Below are positions 1 to 7,709 of a stretch of DNA of 29,598 nucleotides, one piece after another; position 1 is the first letter of the stretch; every line of letters starts with the position of its first letter. The stretch is taken from contig CBINHE010000051.1 in NCBI GenBank assembly GCA_966250375.1, positions 1 through 29,598 of the forward strand, given 5' to 3'. The position numbers and the translations under genes are program-made. This DNA is from CAMLDH01 sp966250375. Its GTDB lineage: Bacteria > Pseudomonadota > Gammaproteobacteria > Burkholderiales > Burkholderiaceae_D. Below the pieces are notes generated by a model. The model had not been told where the DNA came from, ran no database searches, and saw only the letters and a program-made list of their open reading frames with translations.

Positions 1-88
1 AAAGTTTACAAGTCCCTTTTGTAAAATGTTTCTAAATTGTGTGTAACCCTATGGCGTTAAGTAACCCTAAAATGAAAGACCATAAAAA

Positions 89-424
89 ATGGATATCGAA
101 ATTGCTTTGGGGTGTTTTTACTCGCAGGGGGATGAACGCCGTTTCTTTCAAGGATTGAAAGAAATTAAAGCGATAAAAAATATTGAAGGTGTAGGAGTAA
201 ATTTAATAATTGGTATTGAAATGCAGTTATTGACTAAGGATGCGTTAAAAGAATTAATAGCACTTTTATGGCGTTATGGAATACCACTAGCTCCTCTTTA
301 TCGTTTTGCGGAGAGGAAAAAGTTCGCTTGGCTAAACGATGAGCGGGGGTATTGGTATAAAAGTCTGTTTGATGTAACGACTCGTGTACGGTCTAGAGTA
401 TATAGCTCTGAATTGGATTGCTAA
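89..424 (+). CDS. Hypothetical protein, AT-rich orphan ORF
   Basis: This is a 111-residue ORF starting at ATG 89. I do not recognise the family. The product is a small soluble mixed alpha/beta protein with no signal peptide or membrane span. It has a hydrophobic stretch (VNLIIGIEM, about residues 37-45), a central helix-like part (LTKDALKELIALLWRYGIPLA) and a basic, aromatic C-terminus (KKFAWLNDERGYWYK). The charged and hydrophobic patterning looks like a real protein rather than random translation. Base composition is clearly more AT-rich than the GC-rich genes that follow, which suggests recent acquisition or a fragment of an accessory region lying left of the window. No convincing Shine-Dalgarno sequence precedes the start (only A-rich sequence). 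An overlapping short ORF at 72-158 is in another frame. Function unknown. Confidence 0.5.
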   Translation: MDIEIALGCFYSQGDERRFFQGLKEIKAIKNIEGVGVNLIIGIEMQLLTKDALKELIALLWRYGIPLAPLYRFAERKKFAWLNDERGYWYKSLFDVTTRVRSRVYSSELDC

Positions 425-432
425 CGCGGTAA

Positions 433-474
433 GTTGGGCTCACGTAGGTTGGCGCTGAGCTTGCGAAGCCCAAC
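433..474. repeat. Palindromic REP-like element downstream of the orphan ORF
   Basis: GTTGGGCT (433-440) is mirrored by AGCCCAAC (467-474) around a loop containing GTAGGTTGGCGC. This GTAGGTTGG...AGCCCAAC composition is typical of dispersed intergenic REP-like palindromes in many proteobacteria. There is no T-run, so it is not a canonical intrinsic terminator. The rest of 425-706 holds a second short repeat (546-564) and no credible gene. Confidence 0.5.
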
Positions 475-545
475 ATTCACCCACACAAGGCCATAACTCG
501 ATAAGGCGCACTCGGTAAGGGCCGTAACCCGCAATAGATAGAGCA

Positions 546-564
546 CAATGCATTGCGCCGGATG
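546..564 (-). repeat. Short intergenic repeat, copy 1 (CAATGCATTGCGCCGGATG)
   Basis: These 19 bases recur exactly at 4661-4679. Both copies contain a palindromic core around ATGCAT. Both lie downstream of a minus-strand gene in the same orientation (the histidine kinase ending at 707 here, trmL ending at 4719 for the other copy). This fits a dispersed 3'-flanking repeat, possibly an mRNA 3'-end hairpin. Confidence 0.5.
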
Positions 565-706
565 GTGCAGACGAAAAAACATACCAATGCTTAAACACAC
601 AATCCGCACCCTTCCCGCGCATGCCTTGATATGGTCCATTACACTTACCCTCATGCTGGCTAACGACGCGGCCATGCTGGCTATGGTGTTTTGTTGAGGG
701 TAACCT

Positions 707-3274
707 TCAAGAAATAATCTGCATCGGTCCGTCACGATGGTCAAATGAAGCCGCAATGTGGGTTTCGATCTGCGCCAGCAATGGTTGCAGTTGGCAGACA
801 ATCTCCCGCGCCTGCTCGACACTGCCGTTTTCTTGCATCAGTTCGAGGGTTTGCCACAGCCGTGCCAAGCCCAAGGCGCCGACCGAGGATGCACTGGATT
901 TGTTGCGGTGCCCTAGTGCCTTCAGCAAAGGGAGGTCTTCCCGTGCCAGCGCAGCGTCAATCTCAGCGATGCTTTGCTGTGCGCTATCCAGAAACCTGAA
1001 GGCAAACTTGCGGACCTTCTCGGGATTATTCTCGAAAGCTTTTGCCAATACCCCAAGGTCGATCACCTGCGGGTCGCTTGCCAGAGACGCCGAGTTGACA
1101 GCCATTGCGGCAGGCCGTGTTACGGCAGATGCTGTGATGGAAGCGGCCTCCTGACGCAGCGTTACATACTTTGCCAGAGCGCGATAGAGTCCCTCGGGCG
1201 AGATCGGTTTCGTGATGAAGTGATCCATCCCGGCTGCCAGGCAACGCTGCCGGTCTTCGTTGCTGGCGTTCGCTGTCATGGCAATCACCTTGATGTCCGC
1301 TAGGGCGGGGTCGGCGCGTATCCGTCGTGTGGCTTCCAGCCCATCCATGACCGGCATCTGGACATCCATCAGCACGCAGTCAAAACGTTCGCGCCGCATC
1401 AGGTCGAGCGCTTCTTGCCCGTGCGCGGCGATGCTTACCTTGGCGCCGGCATCCTTCAGAAATTCACTGGCCACTTGCTGATTGAATGCATTGTCCTCGA
1501 CTAGAAGGATGCATGCGCCATCCAATGCCGGCTGATGGGGGGCGGCCGCTTGCGTCTCGTTTCCCGTTGCGGTGGTCCGGTCGATGGCGGGTAGGGGTAA
1601 TGCCGGCGTTAAATCCTTGTCGAGGCGCACGGTGAACCAGAAAGTGCTCCCTTGGCCTGCCTGACTTTCGATGCCGATCTCCCCTTGCATTTGTTCGACC
1701 AGGCGCTTGCTAATGGCAAGCCCAAGGCCCGTGCCGCCATAGTTGCGTGTGGTGGATGCGTCGGCTTGGTGGAATGACTGGAATAAGCCGGCAATCTGCT
1801 CCTGGCTTATGCCGATGCCGCTATCTTGGACTTCAAAACGCAGCCGGGCCGCGGTGCCGCTTTCTTCCAGCGTTTTGATGCGGACAATGACTGCACCACG
1901 TGCGGTGAACTTGACAGCATTGTCGCTCAAATTGAGCAGCACTTGGGTTAAGCGTAGCGCATCTCCTCGCAGCCGGCGCGTGACGCCGGCTTCCATTTCG
2001 ATGCCGAATTTCAGCGCCTTTTCCTTGGCTTTTCCCTCCACATGGCTGGCGACATTGCGCATCACCTGATCGAGATCGAATGCAGCCATTTCCAACGTGA
2101 GCATGCCGGCTTCAATCTTGGAGAAGTCGAGAATGTCGTTGATGAGGTCCAGCAGGTGCCGGCCGGAACTGAGGATTTTTTCGATGTAGTCGCGCTGCTT
2201 GGAGGTGAGATTGCTTCTGAGGGCCAGATGCGCCATGCCAATGACGCTGTTCATCGGCGTGCGAATTTCGTGACTCATGTTGGCCAGAAAATCGCTTTTG
2301 GCTCGACTGGCTGCTTCAGCCTGCTCTTTGGCTCGCACTAGTTGCACTTGCGACTCAAGCAGATCATCGTTATTTTTTTTCAATGCCAAGTTCGTTGTAT
2401 TGAGAACCTGATAGCTCTTGAATAAGCGCATGCCGACGTAAGCGAGCAGAAGCAGCAGGAAGATCGAGTAGGCGACCAGCGCCTGATTGTATTTCTGCCG
2501 TTCGAACAGCAACTTTTCATGCTCCTGGACGTGCGCTTCGCTTAATGCATCAATGGCTGCCGCGGTAGGCAGCGCGAGCAAATCGGCAAGGAGTCGGTTG
2601 CCGGTTTGTTGCTTTATCAAAATCACACCAACATGCGACACCAGCGCGGCAATACGGTCCTGCACATCGGCGGGCAGCGCTGCGGATTGTTGTTGCAGCG
2701 CCCGCGTTTCCTCTTCGATTTTTTCTTTCAGTCCCTGTTCCGGCGTTTGGATATAAATGAGGGTATTCATCAGCAGAGTGTTAAGCGACGCTTCAACCTG
2801 TGCTTTGCGGTCGGCCTTGGCATCGCTCGCGCGTGTCATGTCGATTAGCTCTGTGACAGCAATGGGCAGGAAGAGTGAGGAATTACGCACAATCGCGTGT
2901 TGGGATTTGAAGCTCTCGATCATTGAGATCTTCTTGTCCATCACTTCCTTGTAGTGCGTCAGCATCGGCAACAACCGGGCGTTGCTCTGAGCATGGCTTT
3001 GCCAAAATTCATTGCTCGTGTTCTGGAGTGCGCTCTCAAGCGACTCGATCAACGGCAAAGGGCTGGCCACTTGGTCGAAGTCGGTATTGATTCCTGTCTT
3101 CGATCGCAACACATGGACATTCCATTCCGCATCGACCTGCTTGAGGTTGCGCAAGGTAATGACGATTTCGTTAATGGTTTCGAAGCCCATCAAGCGCGTT
3201 TTGACAATCAAAAAAGCCAGGATGGCAGCCAGCCCCGCCGCTGCGAGCAAGGAGGTGATGCGCGTCTTGTTCAT
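707..3274 (-). CDS. Hybrid sensor histidine kinase (HisKA-HATPase-REC-HPt)
   Basis: The product is a membrane sensor kinase running a complete phosphorelay in one 855-residue chain. In order: a membrane segment at about residues 5-24; a largely helical periplasmic region at about 25-262 (possibly of the DAHL sensor type, which is an inference); a second membrane segment at about 263-285; a short coiled coil; a HisKA domain with NMSHEIRTPMN (phospho-accepting His about 335); an HATPase domain with the N box NLSDNAVKFT and G boxes DSGIGIS and GGTGLGLAIS; a receiver with VEDN and LMDVQMPVMDG (Asp about 637, Lys in TKP about 689); and a C-terminal HPt domain with GHRNKSSASSVGA (His about 789). 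I chose ATG 3274; a TTG at 3301 would add nine residues. It follows the cytochrome c peroxidase gene by 28 bp, so the two are probably cotranscribed. The ligand and any output regulator are not evident. No DNA-binding domain is present, so the signal must pass to another response regulator. Confidence 0.93.
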   Translation of the reverse strand: MNKTRITSLLAAAGLAAILAFLIVKTRLMGFETINEIVITLRNLKQVDAEWNVHVLRSKTGINTDFDQVASPLPLIESLESALQNTSNEFWQSHAQSNARLLPMLTHYKEVMDKKISMIESFKSQHAIVRNSSLFLPIAVTELIDMTRASDAKADRKAQVEASLNTLLMNTLIYIQTPEQGLKEKIEEETRALQQQSAALPADVQDRIAALVSHVGVILIKQQTGNRLLADLLALPTAAAIDALSEAHVQEHEKLLFERQKYNQALVAYSIFLLLLLAYVGMRLFKSYQVLNTTNLALKKNNDDLLESQVQLVRAKEQAEAASRAKSDFLANMSHEIRTPMNSVIGMAHLALRSNLTSKQRDYIEKILSSGRHLLDLINDILDFSKIEAGMLTLEMAAFDLDQVMRNVASHVEGKAKEKALKFGIEMEAGVTRRLRGDALRLTQVLLNLSDNAVKFTARGAVIVRIKTLEESGTAARLRFEVQDSGIGISQEQIAGLFQSFHQADASTTRNYGGTGLGLAISKRLVEQMQGEIGIESQAGQGSTFWFTVRLDKDLTPALPLPAIDRTTATGNETQAAAPHQPALDGACILLVEDNAFNQQVASEFLKDAGAKVSIAAHGQEALDLMRRERFDCVLMDVQMPVMDGLEATRRIRADPALADIKVIAMTANASNEDRQRCLAAGMDHFITKPISPEGLYRALAKYVTLRQEAASITASAVTRPAAMAVNSASLASDPQVIDLGVLAKAFENNPEKVRKFAFRFLDSAQQSIAEIDAALAREDLPLLKALGHRNKSSASSVGALGLARLWQTLELMQENGSVEQAREIVCQLQPLLAQIETHIAASFDHRDGPMQIIS

Positions 3275-3302
3275 ATGTTCACTTTCGTAGCGTACCGGCA
3301 AG

Positions 3303-4358
3303 CTAGTGTGCCGCAGGCTTTTCGATGCGATCGAGCGGCTGGCCTTTGTATTCGCCCGTCAGTGTGCCGAGAAACTTGATAATGAGCTCCTTGTCCACCG
3401 GTGTCGCCGCACGACCCAATTGGTACTTGAACATCACATCAACTGCCTCATTCAGGTTTTTTGCCGATCCATCATGGAAGTACGGCGCCGTCAACGCTAC
3501 ATTGCGCAAACTGGGTACTTTGAAAACATGCTTGTCGGCTTCATTTTTCGTCACGTTGTATCGGCCCAGATCGGCAGCCGTCAGGTTGCCGCGTTTGCCG
3601 AAGTAATCGGCCATTACCCCGAAAGTCTGAAACATGTTGCCGCCGACGTTCACGCCTTGATGGCACGCTACGCAACCGTAACTCTTGAAGAGTTGATAGC
3701 CCTTGAGTTCATCAGCGTTCAAGGCCTTTTTGTCGCCACGTAAATACTTGTCAAAGCGCGCATTGGGAGTAATCAATGAGCGCTCGAAGGTGGCGATCGC
3801 ATCCTGAATGTTCTTCGCTTGCAGGGCGGTCGGATAAAGTTTCTTGAATTGCGCGCTCAGAGCGGCGTCTTTTGACAGCTTGGCAAGAATTTCCGCCCAA
3901 GTGCTGCCCATTTCTTTCGGGTCATGGACAGGGCCGTCGACTTGATCTTCAAGCGAGTTGGCACGACCATCCCAGAATTGGCGAAAATTCAGGCTGCTGT
4001 TGAAGACAGTGGGGGTGTTGATCGTACCGCCGGCACCGCCCATGCCGATCGGCTTCGTTTGCCCATCCATGCCGCCGCGCATCAGGTTGTGGCAGCTCGC
4101 GCATGACGTGGAATTATCTTTGGACAGCCGCTTATCGTGAAAGAGACGCTCGCCCAACGCCACCTTCCCTGGATTCAGCTTGTTTTCAGTCGGAACGGGT
4201 TTGATGGGCTCATCGCTTTGCGCGAGCACGTTTTTGGGAAAAGTCGCTAGATTGAGGAGGGAAAAAATCAGGATGAGGCCACGCAAATGTACGGAATTAA
4301 TTGATCGCGCCATTGATTGCGCTCTCTGGAGCGGCACTTCGTGGTCATTGCGCGGCAT
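3303..4358 (-). CDS. Di-heme cytochrome c peroxidase, secreted
   Basis: This is a periplasmic bacterial di-heme cytochrome c peroxidase (CcpA/MauG superfamily) that would reduce H2O2 with electrons from small c-type cytochromes. Two heme-binding motifs are visible, CASCH at about residues 86-90 and CVACH at about 229-233. FWDGRANSLEDQV and VPSLRNVALTAPYFHDGS are typical family signatures, and a Met near residue 309 is a candidate axial ligand. The N-terminus carries a Sec-type hydrophobic segment ending near LAQS (about residue 48). I chose ATG 4358 because AGGAAAG precedes it by a good distance. The longer ATG at 4403 has a weaker site, and a shorter start at 4313 (MARSINS) is also possible. 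The downstream histidine kinase lies 28 bp away. The tandem direct repeat at 4447-4477 lies upstream and may be regulatory. Confidence 0.92.
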   Translation of the reverse strand: MPRNDHEVPLQRAQSMARSINSVHLRGLILIFSLLNLATFPKNVLAQSDEPIKPVPTENKLNPGKVALGERLFHDKRLSKDNSTSCASCHNLMRGGMDGQTKPIGMGGAGGTINTPTVFNSSLNFRQFWDGRANSLEDQVDGPVHDPKEMGSTWAEILAKLSKDAALSAQFKKLYPTALQAKNIQDAIATFERSLITPNARFDKYLRGDKKALNADELKGYQLFKSYGCVACHQGVNVGGNMFQTFGVMADYFGKRGNLTAADLGRYNVTKNEADKHVFKVPSLRNVALTAPYFHDGSAKNLNEAVDVMFKYQLGRAATPVDKELIIKFLGTLTGEYKGQPLDRIEKPAAH

Positions 4359-4446
4359 GTTCTTTCCTGTCGGGCTATTGATGTTGTCATTCCCTGTCGG
4401 CATCGACTGAATGTTGGCTCAGAAACGATGGTGGCAGGGGAACAAG

Positions 4447-4477
4447 ATAACTACAGTAAATAATAACCATAGTAAAT
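4447..4477. promoter_or_regulatory. Tandem direct repeat upstream of the peroxidase gene
   Basis: ATAACTACAGTAAAT (4447-4461) and ATAACCATAGTAAAT (4463-4477) match at 13 of 15 positions with a 16-bp period. Read on the minus strand, the AT-rich TTTACT boxes lie about 90-120 bp upstream of the peroxidase start. They may be an activator or repressor site, or overlapping promoter elements. The regulator is unknown. Confidence 0.35.
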
Positions 4478-4638
4478 ATCTAGTGTAGTGGTTTCGTTCT
4501 GGTTTGTGGGGGGTATTGTTGCAGGGCTGCCTCTCTTTGATGGCGGCTCACTGCGGCCGCATGGCGCCGTCCGCCATCGTGCGTATGCGCCGGCAGTGCG
4601 ATCCTGTCACAGGACACGCGCTTGCGAACAGAAGTGGC

Positions 4639-4679
4639 GCCCTTTGTTAGGGCCATAGCGCAATGCATTGCGCCGGATG
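4639..4679 (-). repeat. Palindromic repeat downstream of trmL, copy 2 of the 19-bp repeat
   Basis: GCGCAATGCATTGCGC (4658-4673) is a perfect 16-bp palindrome. CAATGCATTGCGCCGGATG (4661-4679) repeats 546-564 exactly. Next to it is a second hairpin, GCCCT-TTGTT-AGGGC (4639-4653). The element starts about 40 bp after the trmL stop. The rest of the interval between 4359 and 4718 holds the direct repeat at 4447-4477 and no credible gene. Confidence 0.5.
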
Positions 4680-4718
4680 TACAGTACTTTTTCTCCTTTC
4701 TTTAACTCGACAAGGCAC

Positions 4719-5189
4719 TCAACCACCCCCTGCAAAGCCGTTCTGACGCCACGCTTCATAGATAACCACCGCGACGGTATTGGACAGGTTCAGGCTGCGA
4801 TTGGCGGGCCGCATCGGCAATCGGATGCGTTGTTCGGCTGCAAACGATTCGCGCAGCGCCGGATTCAGTCCTTTGGTTTCGGAGCCGAAAACGAACACAT
4901 CGCCGGGGCGGAATGCCACATCGGCAAATGGCGTCGAGCCGTGCGTGGTCAAGGCGAACATGCGTGCAGGATCGGGCGTCTCGCTCGCGATGAAGGCATT
5001 CCAGTCACGATGCACTTTCATCGTGGCGTAGTCGTGATAATCGAGTCCGGCGCGGCGCATTTTCGCGTCATCCAGTGGAAAGCCGAGCGGCTCGATCAAA
5101 TGCAATTGCGCACCGGTATTGGCGCACAGGCGAATGATGTTGCCCGTGTTGGGCGGGATTTCAGGCTCAACCAATACGACGTGAAACAA
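4719..5189 (-). CDS. trmL: tRNA (cytidine(34)-2'-O)-methyltransferase TrmL
   Basis: This SPOUT-class methyltransferase uses S-adenosylmethionine to 2'-O-methylate the wobble nucleotide (C34 / cmnm5U34) of tRNA-Leu isoacceptors in the cytoplasm. At 156 residues it has the normal TrmL length. The family pattern is clear: an N-terminal HVVLVEPEIPPNTGNIIRLCANTG strand-loop, then LIEPLGF, the knot-forming FGSETKGLNP (about residues 101-110) and the C-terminal IRLPM and RSLNLSNTVAVVIYEAWRQ that form the SAM-binding trefoil knot. The ATG at 5189 gives the canonical N-terminus. The comF gene on the same strand ends 14 bp upstream, so the two are probably cotranscribed. Confidence 0.95.
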   Translation of the reverse strand: MFHVVLVEPEIPPNTGNIIRLCANTGAQLHLIEPLGFPLDDAKMRRAGLDYHDYATMKVHRDWNAFIASETPDPARMFALTTHGSTPFADVAFRPGDVFVFGSETKGLNPALRESFAAEQRIRLPMRPANRSLNLSNTVAVVIYEAWRQNGFAGGG

Positions 5190-5202
5190 ATCCGTTCTCC
5201 TG

Positions 5203-5955
5203 TTATTTTTGCAGTGTTCTGGCGAACACGAAATTGGTGACGCGCGTGGCGCCGAAGCGTTTCAATGTCGACGCCATTTCATGGAGTGTTTCCCCAGTGG
5301 TGATCACATCGTCGACGACGCCGATATGCCGGCCGCGTACGCCATCGGCAGCACCGTTTGCGACCATGAATGCGTGCCGAATGTTCTTGTGGCGTTCATC
5401 CGGATGCAGCAATGCCTGCGCATCGGTTTCGCGCTGGCGCAGGACCAGATGCGGATCGAGTGCGATGCCAAGTGAGCGTGAAAGAGGCTTGGCGATTTCC
5501 AGCGCCTGATTGAAGCCGCGCTGCCTCAGGCGTTGCGCGCCGAGCGGCACCGCAATTAATTGCGCAGGCAGAGCCAGTGCTTTCGCCCGTTCCTGCAGCA
5601 AGGCATCGCGCAGCATTCGCGCAAATAGCGGCGCCAATGCCAAGCGGCTGCCGAATTTCAATGCCAGTACTAATTGATCGATCGGCGGCGCGTAATCGGC
5701 GGCAACCACGGTCGCATCAAAGGCGGGCGGCTGTTTCAGGCATTTGCCGCATAGCGGTGCGCTCGCTTCCGTGATCTTCGGCAGCGGCGTTGCGCACTGG
5801 GTGCAACGATGCTTTCGCCCATCGAAAAATCGTTCGCGGCAACTTCCGCAAATCGCGTCGTCACCGACAATTCCGCATAGCGCACAGGAAGAGGGTACCA
5901 GCGCTGGCAGGCGTGCGAACAGGTGTTGCGACCGGTGACGCAAACGGGAGAGCAT
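5203..5955 (-). CDS. comF: ComF family phosphoribosyltransferase-like protein
   Basis: This is a ComF/GntX-type protein: an N-terminal zinc-ribbon region joined to a type I phosphoribosyltransferase fold. It is linked to DNA uptake in competent bacteria, and its biochemical activity is not settled. Four Cys pairs are visible in the first 75 residues (CALC, CGSC, CTQC, CGKC). The PRPP-binding signature VVDDVITTGETLHE sits near the C-terminus, and PLGAQRLRQRGFNQALEIAK is also typical of the family. I chose ATG 5955 (MLSRLRH). A TTG at 5973 would add six residues, and neither start has a strong ribosome site. It reads divergently from the methyltransferase gene at 6021 and leads into trmL. Confidence 0.9.
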   Translation of the reverse strand: MLSRLRHRSQHLFARLPALVPSSCALCGIVGDDAICGSCRERFFDGRKHRCTQCATPLPKITEASAPLCGKCLKQPPAFDATVVAADYAPPIDQLVLALKFGSRLALAPLFARMLRDALLQERAKALALPAQLIAVPLGAQRLRQRGFNQALEIAKPLSRSLGIALDPHLVLRQRETDAQALLHPDERHKNIRHAFMVANGAADGVRGRHIGVVDDVITTGETLHEMASTLKRFGATRVTNFVFARTLQK

Positions 5956-6020
5956 GGGCAATAATGACTTCAAGAGTGTAAACTAGCGTCGATTATCTCA
6001 TTTCATCTCGCCAACTTCCT

Positions 6021-6965
6021 GTGCCGTTGCCATCTTCCTCCTCTGATTCAGCATTGAGCGCGCCGATCGACCTGCGCCGTGTGCGGCAGTTGTTCGCCAT
6101 CCCGGACCGTGTTGCCGAGTCGGATTTTTTGCGGCGCGAAGTGGCTGCGCGCATGCATGAGCGTTTGGCGCTGGTCAAAATCAAGCCGCGGCGCGTACTC
6201 GACGCAGGATGTGGTGAGGGCGCGGATTTGTCACTCTTGCAAACACAATATACGGATGCGCACGTGCTGGGCGTCGATGCTTCAGTCGCTATGCTGACCG
6301 CAGCGCGCGCGAAACAACTCGCCGCACTATCGTCGATGGACCGGTTGCTGGCCAAATGGTTGCCGGGGAAAACCGCTAGCGGATCGGGCATGCCGTCCAG
6401 CGTATTGTGCGGCAACTTCGCGCAATTGCCGCTGAATCTCAATGCTGTTGATCTCGTGTGGTCCAACCTTGCATTGCATTGGCATCCGCAACCCGACCGC
6501 GTATTCGCGGAATGGCGCCGCGTGCTCAGTGTTAATGGCCTGTTAATGTTTTCCTGCTTCGGACCGGACACCTTCAAGGAATTGCGGGCAGCGTTTTCGG
6601 CGACTGATGAAATGCCCCATGCGTTGTCGTTTGTCGATATGCATGATTTTGGCGACATGCTGGTCAACGTCGGATTTTCCACGCCGGTGATGGATATGGA
6701 AACCATCACTGTCACCTATGATTCCGCCGACAAACTGATGGCGGACGTGCGCGCATGGGGCGGCAATCCACTTCTGACGCGACGCCGTGCCTTGCTCGGC
6801 CGGGAGGCATGGAAGCGGGCGCTTCAAGCGCTGGACGGCTTGCGGCGGTCCGATGGCAAGATTCCGCTGACCTTTGAGATCATCTACGGCCACGCATTTC
6901 GCCCTACGCCACGGACGACTGCGGCAGGTGAGGCGATTATTCGTCTGGATTTGCGTAAAAAATAG
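6021..6965 (+). CDS. BioC-like SAM-dependent methyltransferase
   Basis: This is a class I SAM-dependent methyltransferase of the BioC-like group. True BioC O-methylates malonyl-ACP to start pimelate synthesis for biotin. The SAM-binding motif I is VLDAGCGEGADLSLL (about residues 59-73), followed by the acidic GVDAS (motif II) and the VDLVWSNLALHWHPQPDRVFAEWRRVL region characteristic of BioC. The 314 residues are longer than the usual 250-280, because of an N-terminal tail and an insertion around KWLPGKTASG. The start is a GTG without a clear Shine-Dalgarno sequence, so the exact start is uncertain. No other biotin gene is nearby. A general methyltransferase role cannot be excluded, so no gene symbol is assigned. 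Confidence 0.85.
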   Translation: MPLPSSSSDSALSAPIDLRRVRQLFAIPDRVAESDFLRREVAARMHERLALVKIKPRRVLDAGCGEGADLSLLQTQYTDAHVLGVDASVAMLTAARAKQLAALSSMDRLLAKWLPGKTASGSGMPSSVLCGNFAQLPLNLNAVDLVWSNLALHWHPQPDRVFAEWRRVLSVNGLLMFSCFGPDTFKELRAAFSATDEMPHALSFVDMHDFGDMLVNVGFSTPVMDMETITVTYDSADKLMADVRAWGGNPLLTRRRALLGREAWKRALQALDGLRRSDGKIPLTFEIIYGHAFRPTPRTTAAGEAIIRLDLRKK

Positions 6966-7118
6966 AAGGGAACGCTTGCAAATCTGGCGTAAAGCACGGC
7001 AAAACCACTCGAACCATATTTCCCGATAGAGATCAATAAGCCAATAATGACGAGTCTTTTGCGGCTGAAATTGCGCCCAAGCCTTTGTCGTGGCGGGGAT
7101 TTTTGGCTGCTTTTCCGC

Positions 7119-7148
7119 TTGATAATAGTTCTCTTTCCGACTTATACT
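7119..7148 (+). promoter_or_regulatory. Putative sigma-70 promoter for DUF2244 (and possibly cox)
   Basis: TTGATA (7119-7124) and TATACT (7143-7148) are separated by 18 bp. They lie about 60 bp upstream of the DUF2244 start and downstream of the methyltransferase stop. It is the best consensus-like promoter in the 6966-7207 gap and could also feed coxB, which starts 58 bp after the DUF2244 gene. Confidence 0.5.
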
Positions 7149-7185
7149 TCCGTAGTTCTGGGTAAGTAGTGTCGGCATTGTCTTG

Positions 7186-7201
7186 CTATCCTTCAGGATA
7201 G
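7186..7201 (+). promoter_or_regulatory. Hairpin overlapping the DUF2244 ribosome-binding site
   Basis: CTATCC-TTCA-GGATAG is a perfect 6-bp stem whose 3' arm runs into the AGGATAGGA purine tract just before ATG 7208. Folding would hide part of the Shine-Dalgarno region, so it may limit translation. Its effect in vivo is an inference. Confidence 0.35.
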
Positions 7202-7207
7202 GATGCC

Positions 7208-7651
7208 ATGGCCAAGCGAGAATGGGTTTTAAAGCGTAATTGTTCGATATCGCCGCGCCAGTTGGCGAAGGCATTCGCAGTGTTGTGCTTGCTCTCGTTG
7301 GTGGTGGCGACATTTTTCACTGTGCGCGGTGCCTGGTATGTCCTTGGATTCGCGGTTATCGAAATGTCGGCGGTGGGCTGGGCTTTTTTTCGGTTTGCCC
7401 GCCACGCGACTGACCGTGAGCATATCGCGCTAATCGATGAGTACCTTTTGGTCGAGCTGATCCAGACGGAGCACACTCGTCAATTCAGATTGGATACGCG
7501 GAGAATACGCGTCGCGCCGCCGCTGTCGCGGAGTGGATTGATCAGTCTGGAAGCCGATGGCACGCGGGTCGAAGTAGGTCGATTTTTGACAGAATGGAAG
7601 CGACGTGAGTTTGCGCGGGAGTTATGCAGCGCGCTGGCGTCGAGTGGCTAG
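7208..7651 (+). CDS. DUF2244 domain-containing membrane protein
   Basis: This is a 147-residue inner-membrane protein of the DUF2244 family, often found just upstream of cytochrome c oxidase genes in proteobacteria. Two adjacent membrane segments are visible (about residues 22-38 and 42-62). A basic juxtamembrane stretch (FRFARHATDRE) follows, then a C-terminal cytoplasmic beta-rich domain ending in VGRFLTEWKRREFARELCSAL, which matches the family end pattern. The function is unknown; its position suggests a role in oxidase biogenesis. A good sigma-70 promoter lies about 60 bp upstream, and a hairpin overlaps its ribosome site. coxB starts 58 bp downstream. Confidence 0.85.
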   Translation: MAKREWVLKRNCSISPRQLAKAFAVLCLLSLVVATFFTVRGAWYVLGFAVIEMSAVGWAFFRFARHATDREHIALIDEYLLVELIQTEHTRQFRLDTRRIRVAPPLSRSGLISLEADGTRVEVGRFLTEWKRREFARELCSALASSG

Positions 7652-7709
7652 TGGTGTGCTTCGCCGCCACTAGGCAAAAAAATTATTATTTTGGGCTTTT
7701 GAGGAAATT

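Noticed and set aside
72..158. 28-codon ORF MKDHKKW... overlapping the orphan gene start
   Set aside because: It is short and in a different frame from the 111-codon ORF. A leader peptide is possible, but nothing supports it.
421..822. 133-codon minus-strand ORF between the orphan ORF and the kinase
   Set aside because: It runs through REP-like palindromes and the 3' end of the kinase gene in another frame. The translation has no protein-like pattern.
4480..4668. 62-codon ORF between the peroxidase and trmL
   Set aside because: It spans part of the palindromic repeat and has no ribosome site. The residue use is typical of non-coding sequence.
6543..7313. 256-codon minus-strand ORF across the methyltransferase end and the gap
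   Set aside because: Half is antisense to the methyltransferase. The other half covers the promoter region and shows no family pattern.
7648..7673. CTAGTGG...CCACTAG hairpin after DUF2244 as a terminator
   Set aside because: It is followed by an A-run instead of a T-run on plus, so it is not a terminator in the gene's direction.
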